A stretch of DNA of 64,000 nt from Melanocharis versteri (GCA_013397845.1 VZTG01006071.1:272979-336978); one strand, 5' to 3'. Positions 13,880 to 26,646 are shown, counted from the stretch's first letter. Translations and numbers: made by a program. Notes: generated from the letters alone by a model not told the origin.

Positions 13880-14770
13880 CAGCTTTGATGGTCTGGCTGT
13901 CAAGCAGCAGTGTGTTGCTGCCCCACCTGTGCTTTGGAGAGGGGCACCCGCTGAGTCCGGTGTAGGGAGGCCGTGGGGGCTGCAGTGGGCACGAGCAGCA
14001 CTGCTGGTGACTTGACCCGGGCTGGCCCCTAAATGGGGCAACCTGGTCCTGCTGGCTGTGGTCTGGGAGGGCAGGAGTCAGCCCTGTACCCCGGGGTGCA
14101 AGCTGGCTGTGGGGCTGTGGATGGGGAGGCACAAGGCGAGGAGCTGGGGTGGAAAGGACAGCTTCTGTGGATGCACATGGCTGAAAGACAAAGTTTCTGC
14201 CTGGTGAAACAGCCGTGGGAGCCACATATGGAAAGAGGGGGTGGTCTGGTGCAGGAACAACAGCCCAGAGCCTTTGGGGACACAGGGGCAGTGGCCAACC
14301 CAGGGCCCCCAGCTCAGTAGGCAGCCATGGCAAGTTCCTCATGTTGCCACCGGCCAAGTGACACAAACCACATAAGAAAAAAATTTTTTTTTGGAAGCAA
14401 GTACAGAAGTAAGTGTCTCCACCACTGGCCCAGTCGAGCTACCCCAGGGCACCATACAGCTTTTTGGTTAAAATGTGCACTAAACAGAATACACCATTGT
14501 CCTTACATATACATGCCCAGTGTGTGGCTGCGGTGCAAGAGGGGCTGTGGGAAGAACAGGAGGGGTTAAACCGTGTAGCTGCAAACACACTGCATCCTCA
14601 GAAATGGGGAGGAGGAGTGGGGGGGACCTGTTCCCTTGTGAGGCTGGAGCAGCTGTAGCTGAGGGTCCCGCAAGGGTCCCGTGGGACCGGGGGCTGTTTG
14701 CTGACTGCAGCCCCCAGCCCCTTGGCACGCAGCCCAGTCCCAAGACACATAAACCAAAGAAGCATAAACA
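13880..14770. other. GC-rich, strand-asymmetric block (G on plus, C on minus)
   Basis: About 0.9 kb that is visibly richer in G on the plus strand, with G-runs such as the GGGAGGAGGAG and G7 runs near 14610-14626. Overlapping open frames occur on both strands (for example minus 13860-14366, proline-rich, and plus 14033-14320). This is what GC-rich sequence gives by chance. CpG dinucleotides are present but not dense enough by eye to call a CpG island. Confidence 0.5.
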
Positions 14771-16127
14771 GATGATCACATGAAAAATATATCATGATTA
14801 GCCAGATAGATCCCAAATGTTTGTTCTATAAACTGCAGCAGACAGCACAAGTGTTCACTGCAGCTGTAGTTTCTCATCTTATTTGTGTAAGTGTGCCATT
14901 AAGCTTAGACATGGGCAAAATAATCTTTCATTGATTCTCACTTAAGAAGCTGCTTTAAAGATATATTATATCAATGTTTGATTCAACCCTTTTGCAACTG
15001 GTATTGTGTCGTAAACTGCTTCTCGCTTAATAGAAAATCTTTGTGCATTTTTTCTCCTGGGTTACTTCCTTTTCTCTCTGAAGCCAGTAAAGTGGTTTGT
15101 TTTGTGAATGAAAGCTGGATGCCTTTAGCAGGATGGCATTAACACTGACCTCTGCTCATGCATTGAATTCCTGCCCAGTGGGAGGCAAGGTTGGAGGAAA
15201 GGGTTAGTTCATTGATGGTCAGAACCTGCTGAGAGCAGGACTGTTAACCTGCCTGGAGAGGGAACTGCTTAGAGGGCTTTTCCCTTTCTTGGATTAGCCC
15301 AATGAAGCCATCCTTCTCTCCCTTTAGTTTTAACCATCTGCTGGAAAGATGGTTCTGATTCATCTCAGCTTGATAGAGATTATTTTTGTATATATAAAAT
15401 GGCAGTAAATTGGGGTGTGGGGTGTGGAGGGGGTGTACACTTTAATTTTCCTGTTGCTACTTCCTGTATCAGAGAAGACTATCTGAATTTCACAGCATGA
15501 AATATTTAGCAAGGACAATGCAAAGAAATCAAAACCAAACTCCTTCAGGCATTTCCCACGAAATTTAGCATGTTTTATGCCCCTTGGATCCTAAAATGCA
15601 TCCTGTAAAAAGGGTAAGCAGGAAAACGAAAATTTTGTGAAGCTGATTGCCAACAGCATCTTCTGACAGCTAGTGTATGAGAGTTGTTCTGAGGGAGACT
15701 GGTCTATAATTTGTAATGAAAAAGTATTGTGTAAAAATAGCAACTTTTCATTTGATAGTTTTATCTGTTGACTATGGTGATAAAACCTGTACTCTGCTTT
15801 TTTTAGTGCTAGTGAGGACACAGAGTGCAAGTCAAAACCCAGAAGGTACGCACAACACAGCTGTACGGTTTTCTTTCCTTTTTGTCTTCTTCGTCCTTCA
15901 GAGCCAAGGGAACATTTACAGAATCAGCTGCGTCTGTGCTCCTTTTTACACAATCAACAGATTCATTAACTAATCCTCCTTCTCTTCCCTGTCACTTTTA
16001 CTACCAAGTTGCTTCAGGTGTAGTTGGAGGAGTGACTGTCCTGAAAGAAGAGTACATAGACAAAGTCAAAGTGTGGCCATAGCAATTAGAAACAGGACAT
16101 CTTATTTTAGCTCTCCCACCCATGTCA
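14771..16127. other. Unique non-coding sequence with a G-run cluster
   Basis: No gene or recognisable mobile element. A cluster of G-runs at about 15412-15434 (see findings) is the only structural feature noticed. Open frames on either strand stay under 90 codons and lack family resemblance. Confidence 0.55.
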
Positions 16128-16173
16128 ATCAAGAAGAAATCCATTGAAGCATCAAGAAGAAATCCATTAAAGT
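16128..16173 (+). repeat. 23-bp tandem duplication, two copies
   Basis: A 23-base unit beginning ATCAAGAAGAAATCCATT is repeated head to tail at 16128-16150 and 16151-16173, with two mismatches between copies. The second copy runs on into ATTAAAGTCAGTGG, a core shared with the fossil palindromic repeat at 16509. The duplication may therefore have arisen inside an old repeat arm. No coding role is evident. Confidence 0.85.
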
Positions 16174-16508
16174 CAGTGGAATTGCAACGGCACAAGGCTG
16201 CTTTCATTGAGATTAGGGTCTAACTTTGGTGTCTGTTTTATTTGTAAATTGAGCAGATAGAAGCCACTGGGAGATCATTAAATTGGAACTCGGAAATTTT
16301 CATTTCCACTTGTTTTTTTGAGTAAAACCATACTTTGTTATCCTTGCAGAGTCTACAAGGACTAGTTTGAACTACTCTCAGCAGCTAAGACAACACTTCT
16401 TCTCTATAAGGTGAGCACATTGAATAAAGCTTATCGATGTAGTTGTTTCTTTTTCTTTTAATTCACCTTCTGACCTTTTAAAATTACTTTACTCAACAAA
16501 GGACAATA

Positions 16509-16579
16509 GGGCCAATCCAACTCCCATTAAAGTCAGCAGGAGTCTTTTCATTAACTTCAGCTGAAGTTGGGCTGGGCCC
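16509..16579. repeat. Ancient palindromic repeat (short inverted arms)
   Basis: The segment starts GGGCCAATCC and ends GGGCTGGGCCC. It contains CCCATTAAAGTCAGCAGGAG near the left and TTAACTTCAGCTGAAG near the right, so the two ends are imperfect reverse complements. This layout matches an old, very common sauropsid repeat whose arms read 'GGGCCAAATCCTG...CCATTGAAGTCAATGG'. I do not assign a database name. It is heavily mutated, consistent with great age. Confidence 0.5.
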
Positions 16580-19500
16580 AATAAGACTAACGTTAAGAGT
16601 AAAAAATAGCAACTCATATAGAGCTTTATCTTGCCCCCTGTGGCTTGATAACTGACCTCCCATCATGTTCACTGGGACAGGATCAGGCTTATAAAGCCAA
16701 GTAAAACTATTACAGGCCTAATCCTCTAACCCAAAGCTTATAAAGTATTTGAATTTCCTCTTTTTAATCACACTGGAATATTTGAGAACTATTCATGACT
16801 TTATGAACAGGGAGGAGCTTCCAGCTGAACAGATTGGATTCGTTTTTGGGTTGCTTTGTGCCCTAGAGTTTTCTGCTTTTAAAACAGGAAGGTGACAGGG
16901 GTAAGGGGCCGAAAAGATGACCTCATGTAACTCCTTCACTATTCGGCTTTTTTGCTTCATCTTCCTACAGAGGCACCATTCTACTTCCTTGCCAGGTCAT
17001 CCCAGCTCAAATCCCCTGCACCATTTGCTTTCCCAGAAGAAAGTGCCACTGGTCTCCTCCACCTGCTTGTCCTAAAGGCAGCAGAGCAGCATCCAGAGGG
17101 GTTAAGCTGGGGCAGGGTTGTGATGTGGATGCCTCTTGGTCTAATGGGAGCAGGCAGACTGGATTTTGTTCTTTGCCCCAAGACATTAAACATTTGTTTT
17201 CTAATTAATGCATAAATACACCTTAACACAGGGAAAGTTCCAACAACTCACAAACTCAGCCTATGGTGTGGATTTTGCTCTGGAAATGACACAAAGATGA
17301 TTTTTTTCTCTTTATTGGTTTTTCATTATGCTCTTTTCCCCTCTCTTTCTAAATACCTTACAATGAATCTACATGGAAAACTCCATATCAAACATGCTGA
17401 TTTGTTTTGCCACCAAGAGAAGAAAGGTCATTTGGCAGCTTTTTGAACTGTTGTAAAAAGCCCACCAACTGTAGGTTCTTGTATGTTTTATTCTGGAGAC
17501 CCTAGATCACAAATTTTGTTTTCATTAAAAATAACTCTACTCACTGCCATCTGTGAGGAACATGTTCCAAAGTCAGAAAACTACCCAGCCATAAGAATAA
17601 TTTGTAGCAGCCACCCAGGGAAAGGTGGGCTCAGCGATGCAACCATGCTGCGAGGCAGGACCACAGAGCTGCAGCAAATGCTGTTCCTGCTCTCAGCCCT
17701 GTGTCACAAACCCTTCTTCTTTTTCAGCAGAATCTAAATTTACACAGTCCTTTAAGTATAGACACGTAGTGTATTAGAAAGAGCTCTCAGATATCCTCAG
17801 CTTCTCCATGCGCGAAGAGGAAGAGCCCCCCAGACTCCTGACACCATCGGCCCTGGTATTCTCTGCGCTTACCCAAACGCATTGCAGCATCAACATCAGT
17901 CACTTCAAAGAGCTCTTTCATGTACCACAAACTTTTTTATCCAGAAGGCCCAAGCAAAAGGCAGATCTGTGTCTGGCTTTATTCGGCTCACCGCTTGTGT
18001 GGCCCCATGGAAAGGTCTCAGAAGAGTGAACAAACTTTCCATGCATTTTCAGCGAGCAAGTGTAAGATACAAGGCTTTTTCTGTCACTTGTTACTAGCAG
18101 TGCAAGGTAATTAATGGCTTTGTGTTGCTCTCGGGTGTGTTGGTCCTGCTGAGGGAAGGATTCCTCCCCTACCTACGCTGCGAAGTCCTGTTCCCTGGTC
18201 AGACGGTGCCTGGAGATGGGTAGATTGCATTCCTCTCTGCTGAGGCTCCTGCTCAGGTTTCAGGAGGGAGCCTGCCGACCCTACCAGATGAGGCTGCCCT
18301 CATGGCACCCACCTCAGCAAGCAGCTGGGACTATGCCCAATTTCACCATGGGGGGTTGCTCTCGGAAGCCACCTGCAGAGAGATCCGCTCTTCTGGGATC
18401 AGTGTTTTGATGAGCACAGCACAATCCCATTTCAGGAGCCTCTGTGTAGGGAAGCCTGGTGAGATGTGCACACCCTCCCACCAACTCACCCTTCCCAGTC
18501 TTGTGGGTGCTCATGAAGTGAGAAATTCTGCTCTCCAACCCTTCTAATAGCCTATGCAGCAGCTGAAGGAGCCAACCCAGCAGTGCCCCTTTTGGGGAAA
18601 ACTGTGATTCTGCACATCTCAGATGGAGCAGATTCACAGGAGCCTATCTACACCACACAGAAAATCCTGTTGTCAGATCCTTACTGTTGACAAATTGTGT
18701 TTGACAATGTTCAACATCGTAGGTCTTTTCTGCACAATTCTTACTAACTTTATGCAACAGGCACCTAACTTCAGGACCTTAATCGCTCACTGTTAGCTCT
18801 TCTGTCATCTAGTTCACTTTCTGAAGAAGCCCTTGCTCTCTGCTAAGAACAGAGAAAACCCACCAGAAATAGACATCTGATTTGGAGAGTTAGGTGCCAA
18901 AAGTCAGTTGAGATAAACCTGGTTTACATCCTCAAAAATCTCTCATTAGGCTTTTTCCCAGCCACTTAGTCTCCTGTGAAGAGGAGATCTGATTGAAGAT
19001 AATAGCTCACTTTCTTAGGAATCTTCTGAGGAATTCATGAGAGCTGATGACATTGCTTACCATTTAAGCGGCACCTAAAGCAACAGTTGTTCTTAGTGAT
19101 TTATGTAGATGCAAATATTCTGGCAAATTCTCTGGAATCTCTGTGGGGAGAGACAAGCCAGATTCTGCACTCTCTTGTTAACTAGAAGCCAGGAGAGAGG
19201 GGAGTGCACGTACCAGATTTGCCGCATATACCTTTGTTGGCCAAACAAGTCATACAGCCAACAGCCTATTCCGTGCTTCATCCTGCTTTTGTAGCCAAAT
19301 GCAGGATGGTTTTGTAGCAGGAGGTTGTATTTTGCTCTCTTGATTCTTATTACAAGGTTCAAAGTGTTTTGTTTATATGCTCAAAGAACAGAGACCGATT
19401 CTCTTCATGTTTGTAATTACTTGGGTACAACCGGCAAGAAAGTTTGTTTTTCTCAACTAGAAAGCAATTGTCTGTAGCCAGTCACATATAAAAGACTTTC

Positions 19501-22500
19501 GGTATAGTTTTATCCATTTCTCTGTTCTTTGAATATTAAGCAAAAAGTAGAAGCTGATTCCCTAGAGGGTATAATACTTTCTGCTGCCACAGACTGTTGT
19601 GTACTTAACCAAACACACTGATTTTCTTTGGACCCAAAGATACTGTCTTTTCTTTCTTTTTTTTTTTTTAATGAATTGGATGTGACTTTCTGCATATTTC
19701 TAAAATACACAAAGGTGGGACAACCACAAATGTAAAATTAATGAATTGTTCTAGCCATATTTACTACAGAAGTTACCAGAGCCTTGGTTGGAAAACATAT
19801 CCCTTCTGGTCTAGGCCAAGTGCATGCCAACATGTAGTATATTTTCATTAAGTTACATGATATTAATGTTTTCAGGAATCACTTGCGTTCTTCCACTCTG
19901 CCTGCCAGAAGTGTTGCCCAAATCCATTCCCTATTTAATCGTGAAGGAATGCTGTTCAAAAGATTTGGGGTCAGAAGTGCTCAATAAATCAATCCAGATA
20001 CACTCCTAATGAGTGGTGAATTAAACAGCATTTGCTTTAGGATCAGAGGTCCTCCTGGGAGATTATTTTTTATTGCTAGCAGCATTGTTCACTTGCAGGT
20101 ATCAGGAAGCTGTGAGTTAAGGACTGTTAGGAAGGTCTACAAAAGAATCTGTGTCTTCTTTACTGAACACATGTGATTATGTCCAGACAACAATGATAAA
20201 TAGGTGAGACTCATCCTCCGCTGAATACTGTTTCCTAAATTAAGGAGGAAGAAAAATTTCGTAGCTTCATGTGGGATAAAGTTATTCTATGTTTATATCT
20301 CCAGGTTCCTATCTTGCAGACCACAACACAAGAATTTAGAACAAGGAGTGTGAAGAAAACAGCAGAGGTGGAAAGAGACGTTTAGAATCCACACTGGCCA
20401 GCAGGAAAGGCAGCTCACTGTGACTACTCCGAAGAGTCTCTGCAAGGCTGGGCAGGACATTTTTCCTGTGATGGGGAATGAAGGCTAGAGAAGACAGGGC
20501 TTTTTGCCACCCTGAAGGACAATGTGCAAAATTGCAGGCAAAATGTCTGAAATTAAAAAGATGTTGCTTGATGTCATGTTTAGTTTATTTCTAGCCTTCT
20601 ATGCTTTTGAAAACTGGTGTTTTTTCAGAGCATTGGAAATTAAAAATTCCAGATTTCTGTCACTCTCACTTCCCATCACCACCCTTCTCTGAGCAGGCCA
20701 ACAGGTTCACTTGTGCATGGAGGTAGCAAGTGGATATAAAATGTCCCCATGCAGCCTAAGTGGCATCATGAGGAGCAAGTGAGAGTCCCTGAAAAAGCAG
20801 GAGAGGGTCAGGTCCCACACCAATAGCTAGGGAACCACACTTCCTGCTAGGAGAAATTAAGAAACCCGTGCATGTAAAAGGACATGACCATCCATCATCA
20901 TTCAATATTATCAAGAAATATGTAGCCAATTTCCTGTCATATTCAGAGAGACATGAATCCTTTCTCTTTGCATATTATTATGATTTTATCCCACACTGCT
21001 CACTTTGCATTACACAATTTAATTTAATTCTAGTTTAAACAGGTAGTCTGGCATTGCATGTTTTGTCATAGTACCACATTTGGACAGAAATGTCCCACAA
21101 CACAGTAGTGTAATACACAATCATGGAGGGGGGACACATGGATGAGGTGACTTCCAGGTGAAGGATGTTGGTACAGAAATTTGAAATATCCTCATAAGGA
21201 ACAAGGGCTTTGAAACCACAGTTTCCACGGAATATTTAGCAATTCATGTTCTGGGATTCAAATTAAAAAGAGATTTTAAAAGAAACTGTAGGTCAAAACT
21301 TGGCATTTTCCTTCTGTGGAAATGTTGACATTTCCAGACAGTTTCTTGTTCCGTTCTGGATTGGAACAAAGCCTAAAAAAGTTTTACCTTTCCTGTGGAA
21401 ATGAAATTCTGAAAATATTTTTTTCTAAGAAGCTCAAAACATTGTTTTTCACCTTTTCTAAAATCAAACACAGCAGACGTGCTCGTGGAGAGGGAAAGGA
21501 GTGGTGGTCTTCTCAGGTAGCTGTAACGTCTGAAATGCAATGGTGTCAGAGGTGACTCCACAGCATTTCCTGGACTGTTTCCGCAATGTGTGGAGCATAG
21601 AAACTGCTCAGTCCCATCCTTTCTTGGGCCTCCAAACCGGCCATCAGCCCTGCTGTGCTGCAGAACCTGGGAGCTGCAAATCCTGAACTGGAGCTGGACA
21701 TCATCTGCTGCCAGGGAACACAGCCTGCAAGACTGACAAGAAAGCTCCAGTCTGGTAAAAAAAGTTTCCAGAATCAAAAATGTTTTCATGAAATATTTTG
21801 GCTTTGACACATGACCATGAATCAATCACCAGTTCCTGACTAGTTAGGAACCATGTAGGTTTGGTGGGTACTGAAGCACATTATGGGTCTTGGACAATCC
21901 TAGTGGCTCTTATGCCAGTCACCAGTGGGAGAACTGGGTTATAGCAAAGAGACTAACCTGTGCAGGAAGTAATAATTAGCTTCAAGAACCCTGAGTTGAC
22001 CCTGTGGATGTATACAAGCCTGGAGAATGTCACTGATGGAAGTATGAGTGTGCAACTCGTCTGCCACAGGAAAAGGACTGAAGAGCTAAAACAGCCTGGA
22101 GCAGCCACACTAGGGTTTAGGTTATTTATGTTGGTTGGTCATCTACATCTTTTCACTGGTTTAGATCTCACCTCCTTTTGAAGATGGGTTTGGGACTCGT
22201 AAGTTATCTGGGCACTTTTAATAGTTTTATCTCAAATTGATAACTCTTCCAAGAGTAACTCCAGTATTTGCACATTCCCTGTTTTATAGTAGATATTATT
22301 TATCCCCACATATGTCAGTTAAGAAGGACAGACCATTCAGGAAAAGATGTGGTTTATTATATAGCAGTGATGGATGGTTTCTTTATAGAAACCACTTGCA
22401 TGTGAGAGAACAACTGTTGTGTATTAAATACATTCCCTGTATTATGCATAGAGTTCATACCTGTCGTTGAAGTAAAAATTCAAAAGGGAGGGAAAGAGCA

Positions 22501-25500
22501 AGAAAGCTTATAAAATACATTAAATATCCACATAAATATCAAACAGTACACCATGATTTTTGTTATTACATTGAGTTTTTGTTATTACATCTATGGAAGC
22601 CATGATGATGCAGTGCTTGAGAAACTTGGCAAATGCATTGGAGTGCCTGGGACGTTTTGTTCCTGTACTGAAGAAGAAGGATGAAAACAGCATATTCAGG
22701 GGTTAGTTACTCATAAAACATTAATAGCTGGAGATTTGCCAAATCATTATTATTTTTTCTGGAAATGGTATTAGGTATTATTCAAGAAGATAAGATTTTC
22801 TTTCCATATGTCCATACCAGTTCAGTATTGGAAGGTGAAACACATACCTAGGGGATTACAGGCCCAGAAAACACCTTTTCCAGGAAAACGAGCTGAGTGA
22901 ATCACTTCAGACAAAAATATGTTGAAATGTTAAACAAGTGCTGTCTTGATTTAATGTTCTTGTTAATTATTAAAAAGAAAAAAATAACCACCTCTATGAA
23001 CATGCAGACAAGTTAAGACTGATACTGTTTTATAGAACTAAGGGAAACAATGAAACTGGGCGCATAACCTCAAATTGTTCTGAAAACATGGAAGTAAAAA
23101 GTTGGTCCTGTGTTATTCTGAAGATTCAGAATTGTCATAGCCTCGTGGTTTCTGCTACAGGCCAACTAACAAAGACACAGCTTAGAAGATCTCCAGGTGC
23201 CAGAGTTGTTTTCAAACCTGGAGCCAGACAGAATTTCTCTGGACAGGTCTTGAGCCTCAGAGACAGCACGGCTTGGCCACACCTTCAAAATGAGACTCAT
23301 TCCAATGCAGAGATTCCCCAAAGACACTCCAAGAGATGGGAGCATGTTTATAATGCAATTGAGCTTAAACAATCACACAGGCTCTCTGCACTCTTCCTCA
23401 TTTAGTTGTTTAAAATCATTATTAATTCCTTCACATGGTGAACTTCTTCCCTGAATTCAGTGTACCCACAAAGTGGAGGGCAGTGGGAGGATTCTCTTGC
23501 CTTCCCGTCTCCCACGGGTTCCCTGCATGCATGTATGTGTGTGTATATATATATTTACATGCATATCCTCAAACTGGGGACTGGGAGATTTAAAAGGGCA
23601 AGAGCTCAACACTTGTTTCTGTTGAAGGACAGGGAGAAGAGTAGCTGAGCTGTGAGAGCTCCAGACAGACCCCTGCTAGCAGCAGAGGAGCACAAGAAGC
23701 TGACTGCACCACCTGGGATTTCTTTGCCAGTTATAATTAAGTATGGGAATTTTATTTGTTACAAAAATTTGCATTTAAAGTTGAGGGAAATGCAGTTCTT
23801 GTGTCCCACAAGCCCCAGGAGCCAGCAGAGATAGGAAGAAGAGTAAGATTTGGGCTCAGAGAACATGAGGAAAGGGGGATAGTTTCTGGGAAGGAATATC
23901 TGACCAACCAGGTATGTCTCTAAGAGACACTGTCATGTTTCTTCTCCTTATTTAAAAATAATAAATAATACTGTAATACTTTGGGGATGTTCTGGGCAGT
24001 GAGGTGGTGGTAGAGAGGAAGTGGTGAAAATAAAGGAGACTGACGGCAGCAAGATTCTGGCAAGATAGTGTTAGGCTGAATCTAATAAAAAGTGCAGCGT
24101 AGATAGCTCAGGCCTTTCTGCCAAGCCGTAAGGGTGTGATTACTTTTCTTGGAATATGCTGTAATCTTCCCTGAATCCACATGCATTTCAGGTACAGGAC
24201 AGCAACCTTCCCCCTAGTTCTCTTTGAGTCTGGGAAGATTCACCAGATTTTCCAAGCTGATACTTTACTGTTTTTCCCTTCTTTGTTTCAGTTCTTCTAG
24301 TAAAGCTAATTTCTTTAAGCCCTGGTAAAGTCTGGTAAGTAGAGAGGCTAGTCCTTCCTGCTGCTTGACATGGGGCATTTCGTTCTTGGATCTCTGGACA
24401 GAAAGTTTAAGCTGGTGACACGGAATTTTCCCAGCAGAAAATCAAACCCAGCCCAGACTGGTCAGACTGACAGTAAATTGCATGGATAGTCAAGCATATA
24501 TGGACATCTTTAGCACGTAATCCTTTAACCCAGGGAAATAAGCCAACAATATCACAAGTACAGTACGTAAATGAGTATGTTTTGTTCTACATATACTTGT
24601 ATGGTATGTACAGGCATGTATTTGGGGAGAGAAGGAGGGAGAGGGCAGGAGTAAACACACCTGTGGAAAGCCAAATAAGGCAAGATAGGAAATACAAAAG
24701 CCCAGTTACTGAGACTCATAACGGCTGGTGGCACAGCAATTGCATCCCAGCCGAGGCTCCCAGGGGCTTGAAGGCAACTTCAGCAGAGGGACCAGCCTTC
24801 AGACTTCAATTAGAAGTCACTCACCCGAAAGGCACTGGCATGTAATGAAGTCACTGCTCCAGCAAAAACCACCCTTCCCTTGGCTGAGATGCAGGGCACT
24901 GGTGTAACGGGGCACCTTCCCAAGGAGCCGCAGATGGTGGCTGGCCTCTTCCAGCCCTCTTTTCCCTGCTTCACGTCCCTCAGGGGTCACCTCTGCTGCC
25001 ACTTGCCTGCAGGCAAACTCGGACAGCACAGACTTCAGCCACTCGGTTGGTCCCACATGGCTCTGATTTCCAATCCTGCACAAGCAACAGCCACCAGGCC
25101 TGGAAGGCAATTACAAAGTCTGTCAGATGCTGCCAGTTACAAGGCAGCATTCTGCTCAGAGCATGGCCTGGTACTGATCACTACAGGCTCTGAGCCCAAC
25201 CTTTTTTTCTTTTGCTTCAAGTACAGGGCCTTGAAAGCGTCTTGTGTTTTCAGTTGTGACTGTCATCACGCTTCAATGCAGCATGTGCCATGGCACGTGT
25301 GTGAGCACAGCTGGGTTTCTATACAAAACCAAAGATATCTTGCTCTACAGGCCTGTGCATCCAGTCGCCACGATCTGCTAACAGCCAGATGTGTTGGGCT
25401 ACCATTTCCAGTGGAGGATCAAAGAGTATAATTAAATGTTTCTAATTCAACATCCAAGTAACTACAGAAAGTCACAGGCATTGGGGGTGGCACGGGAGTG

Positions 25501-25952
25501 GAGGAAAGGAGGTGTTAGCAGAGCGTCTTTGCTGGGTGCACACGTGCAAATTTGGCTGCATGTGTTCACTTGCCAGGTGTGGGACTCACTCTTTGGGTAG
25601 TGCCCCCAGAGGGGTGTTCCCACTGACCAGACTAACCCCCTATTCCTGCTATGTGCCCTGGGGCCCAGCCACACACAGGGTGCCCCTCCCATGTGGGAGA
25701 GCCCGTGCTGGCTGGCTGGAGAGCAGCAGGGCTCCCAGGTGCTGGAGACTGAAATGGTTAATAGCTTACACATTGCTAAAATCACCAAAAGACTTTTTTG
25801 CAGCAAACTGCAAAGAAACAGCTGCTCATCTACCGAAGCCCACCCCTCCCTGAATACGCCTACTGATTTGGACCGCAAAAGGACCTTGAGATAAGATAAG
25901 GTGGTACTATTGTCCAGCTATCCAGGTCAAAGGAGAAGAATGTATTCAGAAG
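16580..25952. other. Unique non-coding sequence, no gene recognised
   Basis: A further degraded arm resembling the fossil palindromic repeat may lie at about 16655-16690 (...ACTGGGACAGGATCAGGC...). The rest is unique by eye. Long frames such as plus 24880-25431 (183 codons) and minus 21373-21825 (150 codons) have low-complexity or random-looking translations and no recognisable domain. Candidate splice-site pairs at 16350-16410 and 24292-24334 are listed as findings only. Confidence 0.5.
23525..23566. repeat. TG/TA microsatellite inside a 9-bp inverted repeat
   Basis: ATGCATGTA at 23527-23535 is the exact reverse complement of TACATGCAT at 23556-23564. The 20-base interval is alternating TG then TA. 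The sequence can form a hairpin or cruciform, and the alternating purine-pyrimidine tract is also a potential Z-DNA former. It is probably an ordinary microsatellite. Confidence 0.7.
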
Positions 25953-26416
25953 TGTAAGAGATTGAGCTGCTAACATTTGACCACCTGCAGTAACCGCCCA
26001 GGTGCTCATGGCTCAAACAATCGGCCTGGTGCTTTGCTAGTGATGCACAGAGTGGTCTCCCAGGTGCACAAGGGCAGGCACACCTGAGGCTGCAAACTGG
26101 GTTTCCAGATAAGGGAAGAGGCTGATAAGAGGCAGATCCTGCTAGGTGGGATAGTCCTTCTTATCATTCCAGTGTCCTCCCTTACATAATGACTCAGCTG
26201 TGAAAACCCTCCTGGGAGCACCAAGGACATTCACACGTAGTCTGAGCTATTCGTCTAGGATGATGGACCGTAATGGGCCATGATTGATTGATTCAACTAG
26301 TCTGAGAGACAGCTGCAACATCTTAGAAGGTGTCAAAGACTCATGAAATGTTCCTGATCCAGTATTACATCATCCAGGGGAGGTGCCAGGGGCGTTCCCA
26401 CCTGGCCCCTGAACAA

Positions 26417-26422
26417 TATAAA
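26417..26422 (+). promoter_or_regulatory. TATA box of the LTR-like segment
   Basis: TATAAA follows GAACAA and lies about 200 bases before the AATAAA signal, the normal spacing for the U3-R portion of an LTR. Its function is inferred only from position. Confidence 0.4.
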
Positions 26423-26618
26423 CCCCATGAAAGAAGACTTTTGTGGATTCTTTTTACCCCCCACTCAATGTGTACAGTCTGCAACCACTGAGAAGATCAG
26501 AAGACCACTGGGATGCTGTTGGAGTGGTGATTTTTTTTTCTACTCAATCTGTTTCTCTGTCACTCTCTTTCTTTTTTTTGCCTTTCCCTTACCTCTCTCT
26601 ACCCCTCATTTACTTTTA

Positions 26619-26624
26619 AATAAA
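26619..26624 (+). terminator. Poly(A) signal of the LTR-like segment
   Basis: AATAAA follows a long pyrimidine-rich stretch and lies about 22 bases before the suggested CA end. If the LTR call is right, this would be the polyadenylation signal of the R region. Confidence 0.4.
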
Positions 26625-26646
26625 ATCAATGCTATTGACTTCAGCA

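Larger units (their letters stand above)
25953..26646 (+). mobile_element. Possible solo LTR of an endogenous retrovirus
   Basis: The segment has the order expected of a long terminal repeat read on the plus strand. It has a TG start (TGTAAGAGATTGAGCTGC at 25953), a stretch resembling an upstream promoter region, and a TATAAA box at 26417. A pyrimidine-rich tract with T-runs follows at about 26527-26610. A poly(A) signal AATAAA lies at 26619, and a CA end at about 26646. The pyrimidine-rich stretch just before AATAAA recalls avian ERVL-type LTRs. I could not find a clear target-site duplication, and there is no internal retroviral coding sequence beside it, so a solo LTR or a chance resemblance both remain possible. 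The exact ends are uncertain. Confidence 0.4.

Noticed and set aside
13860..14366. 168-codon proline-rich minus-strand open frame
   Set aside because: It lies in a GC-rich block where frames are open on both strands. The composition is what such DNA gives by chance.
21373..21825. 150-codon minus-strand open frame
   Set aside because: Serine- and leucine-rich with no domain resemblance and no splice support.
24880..25431. 183-codon plus-strand open frame
   Set aside because: No recognised family, and rich in His, Cys and Ser without pattern. Length alone is not enough given local GC content.
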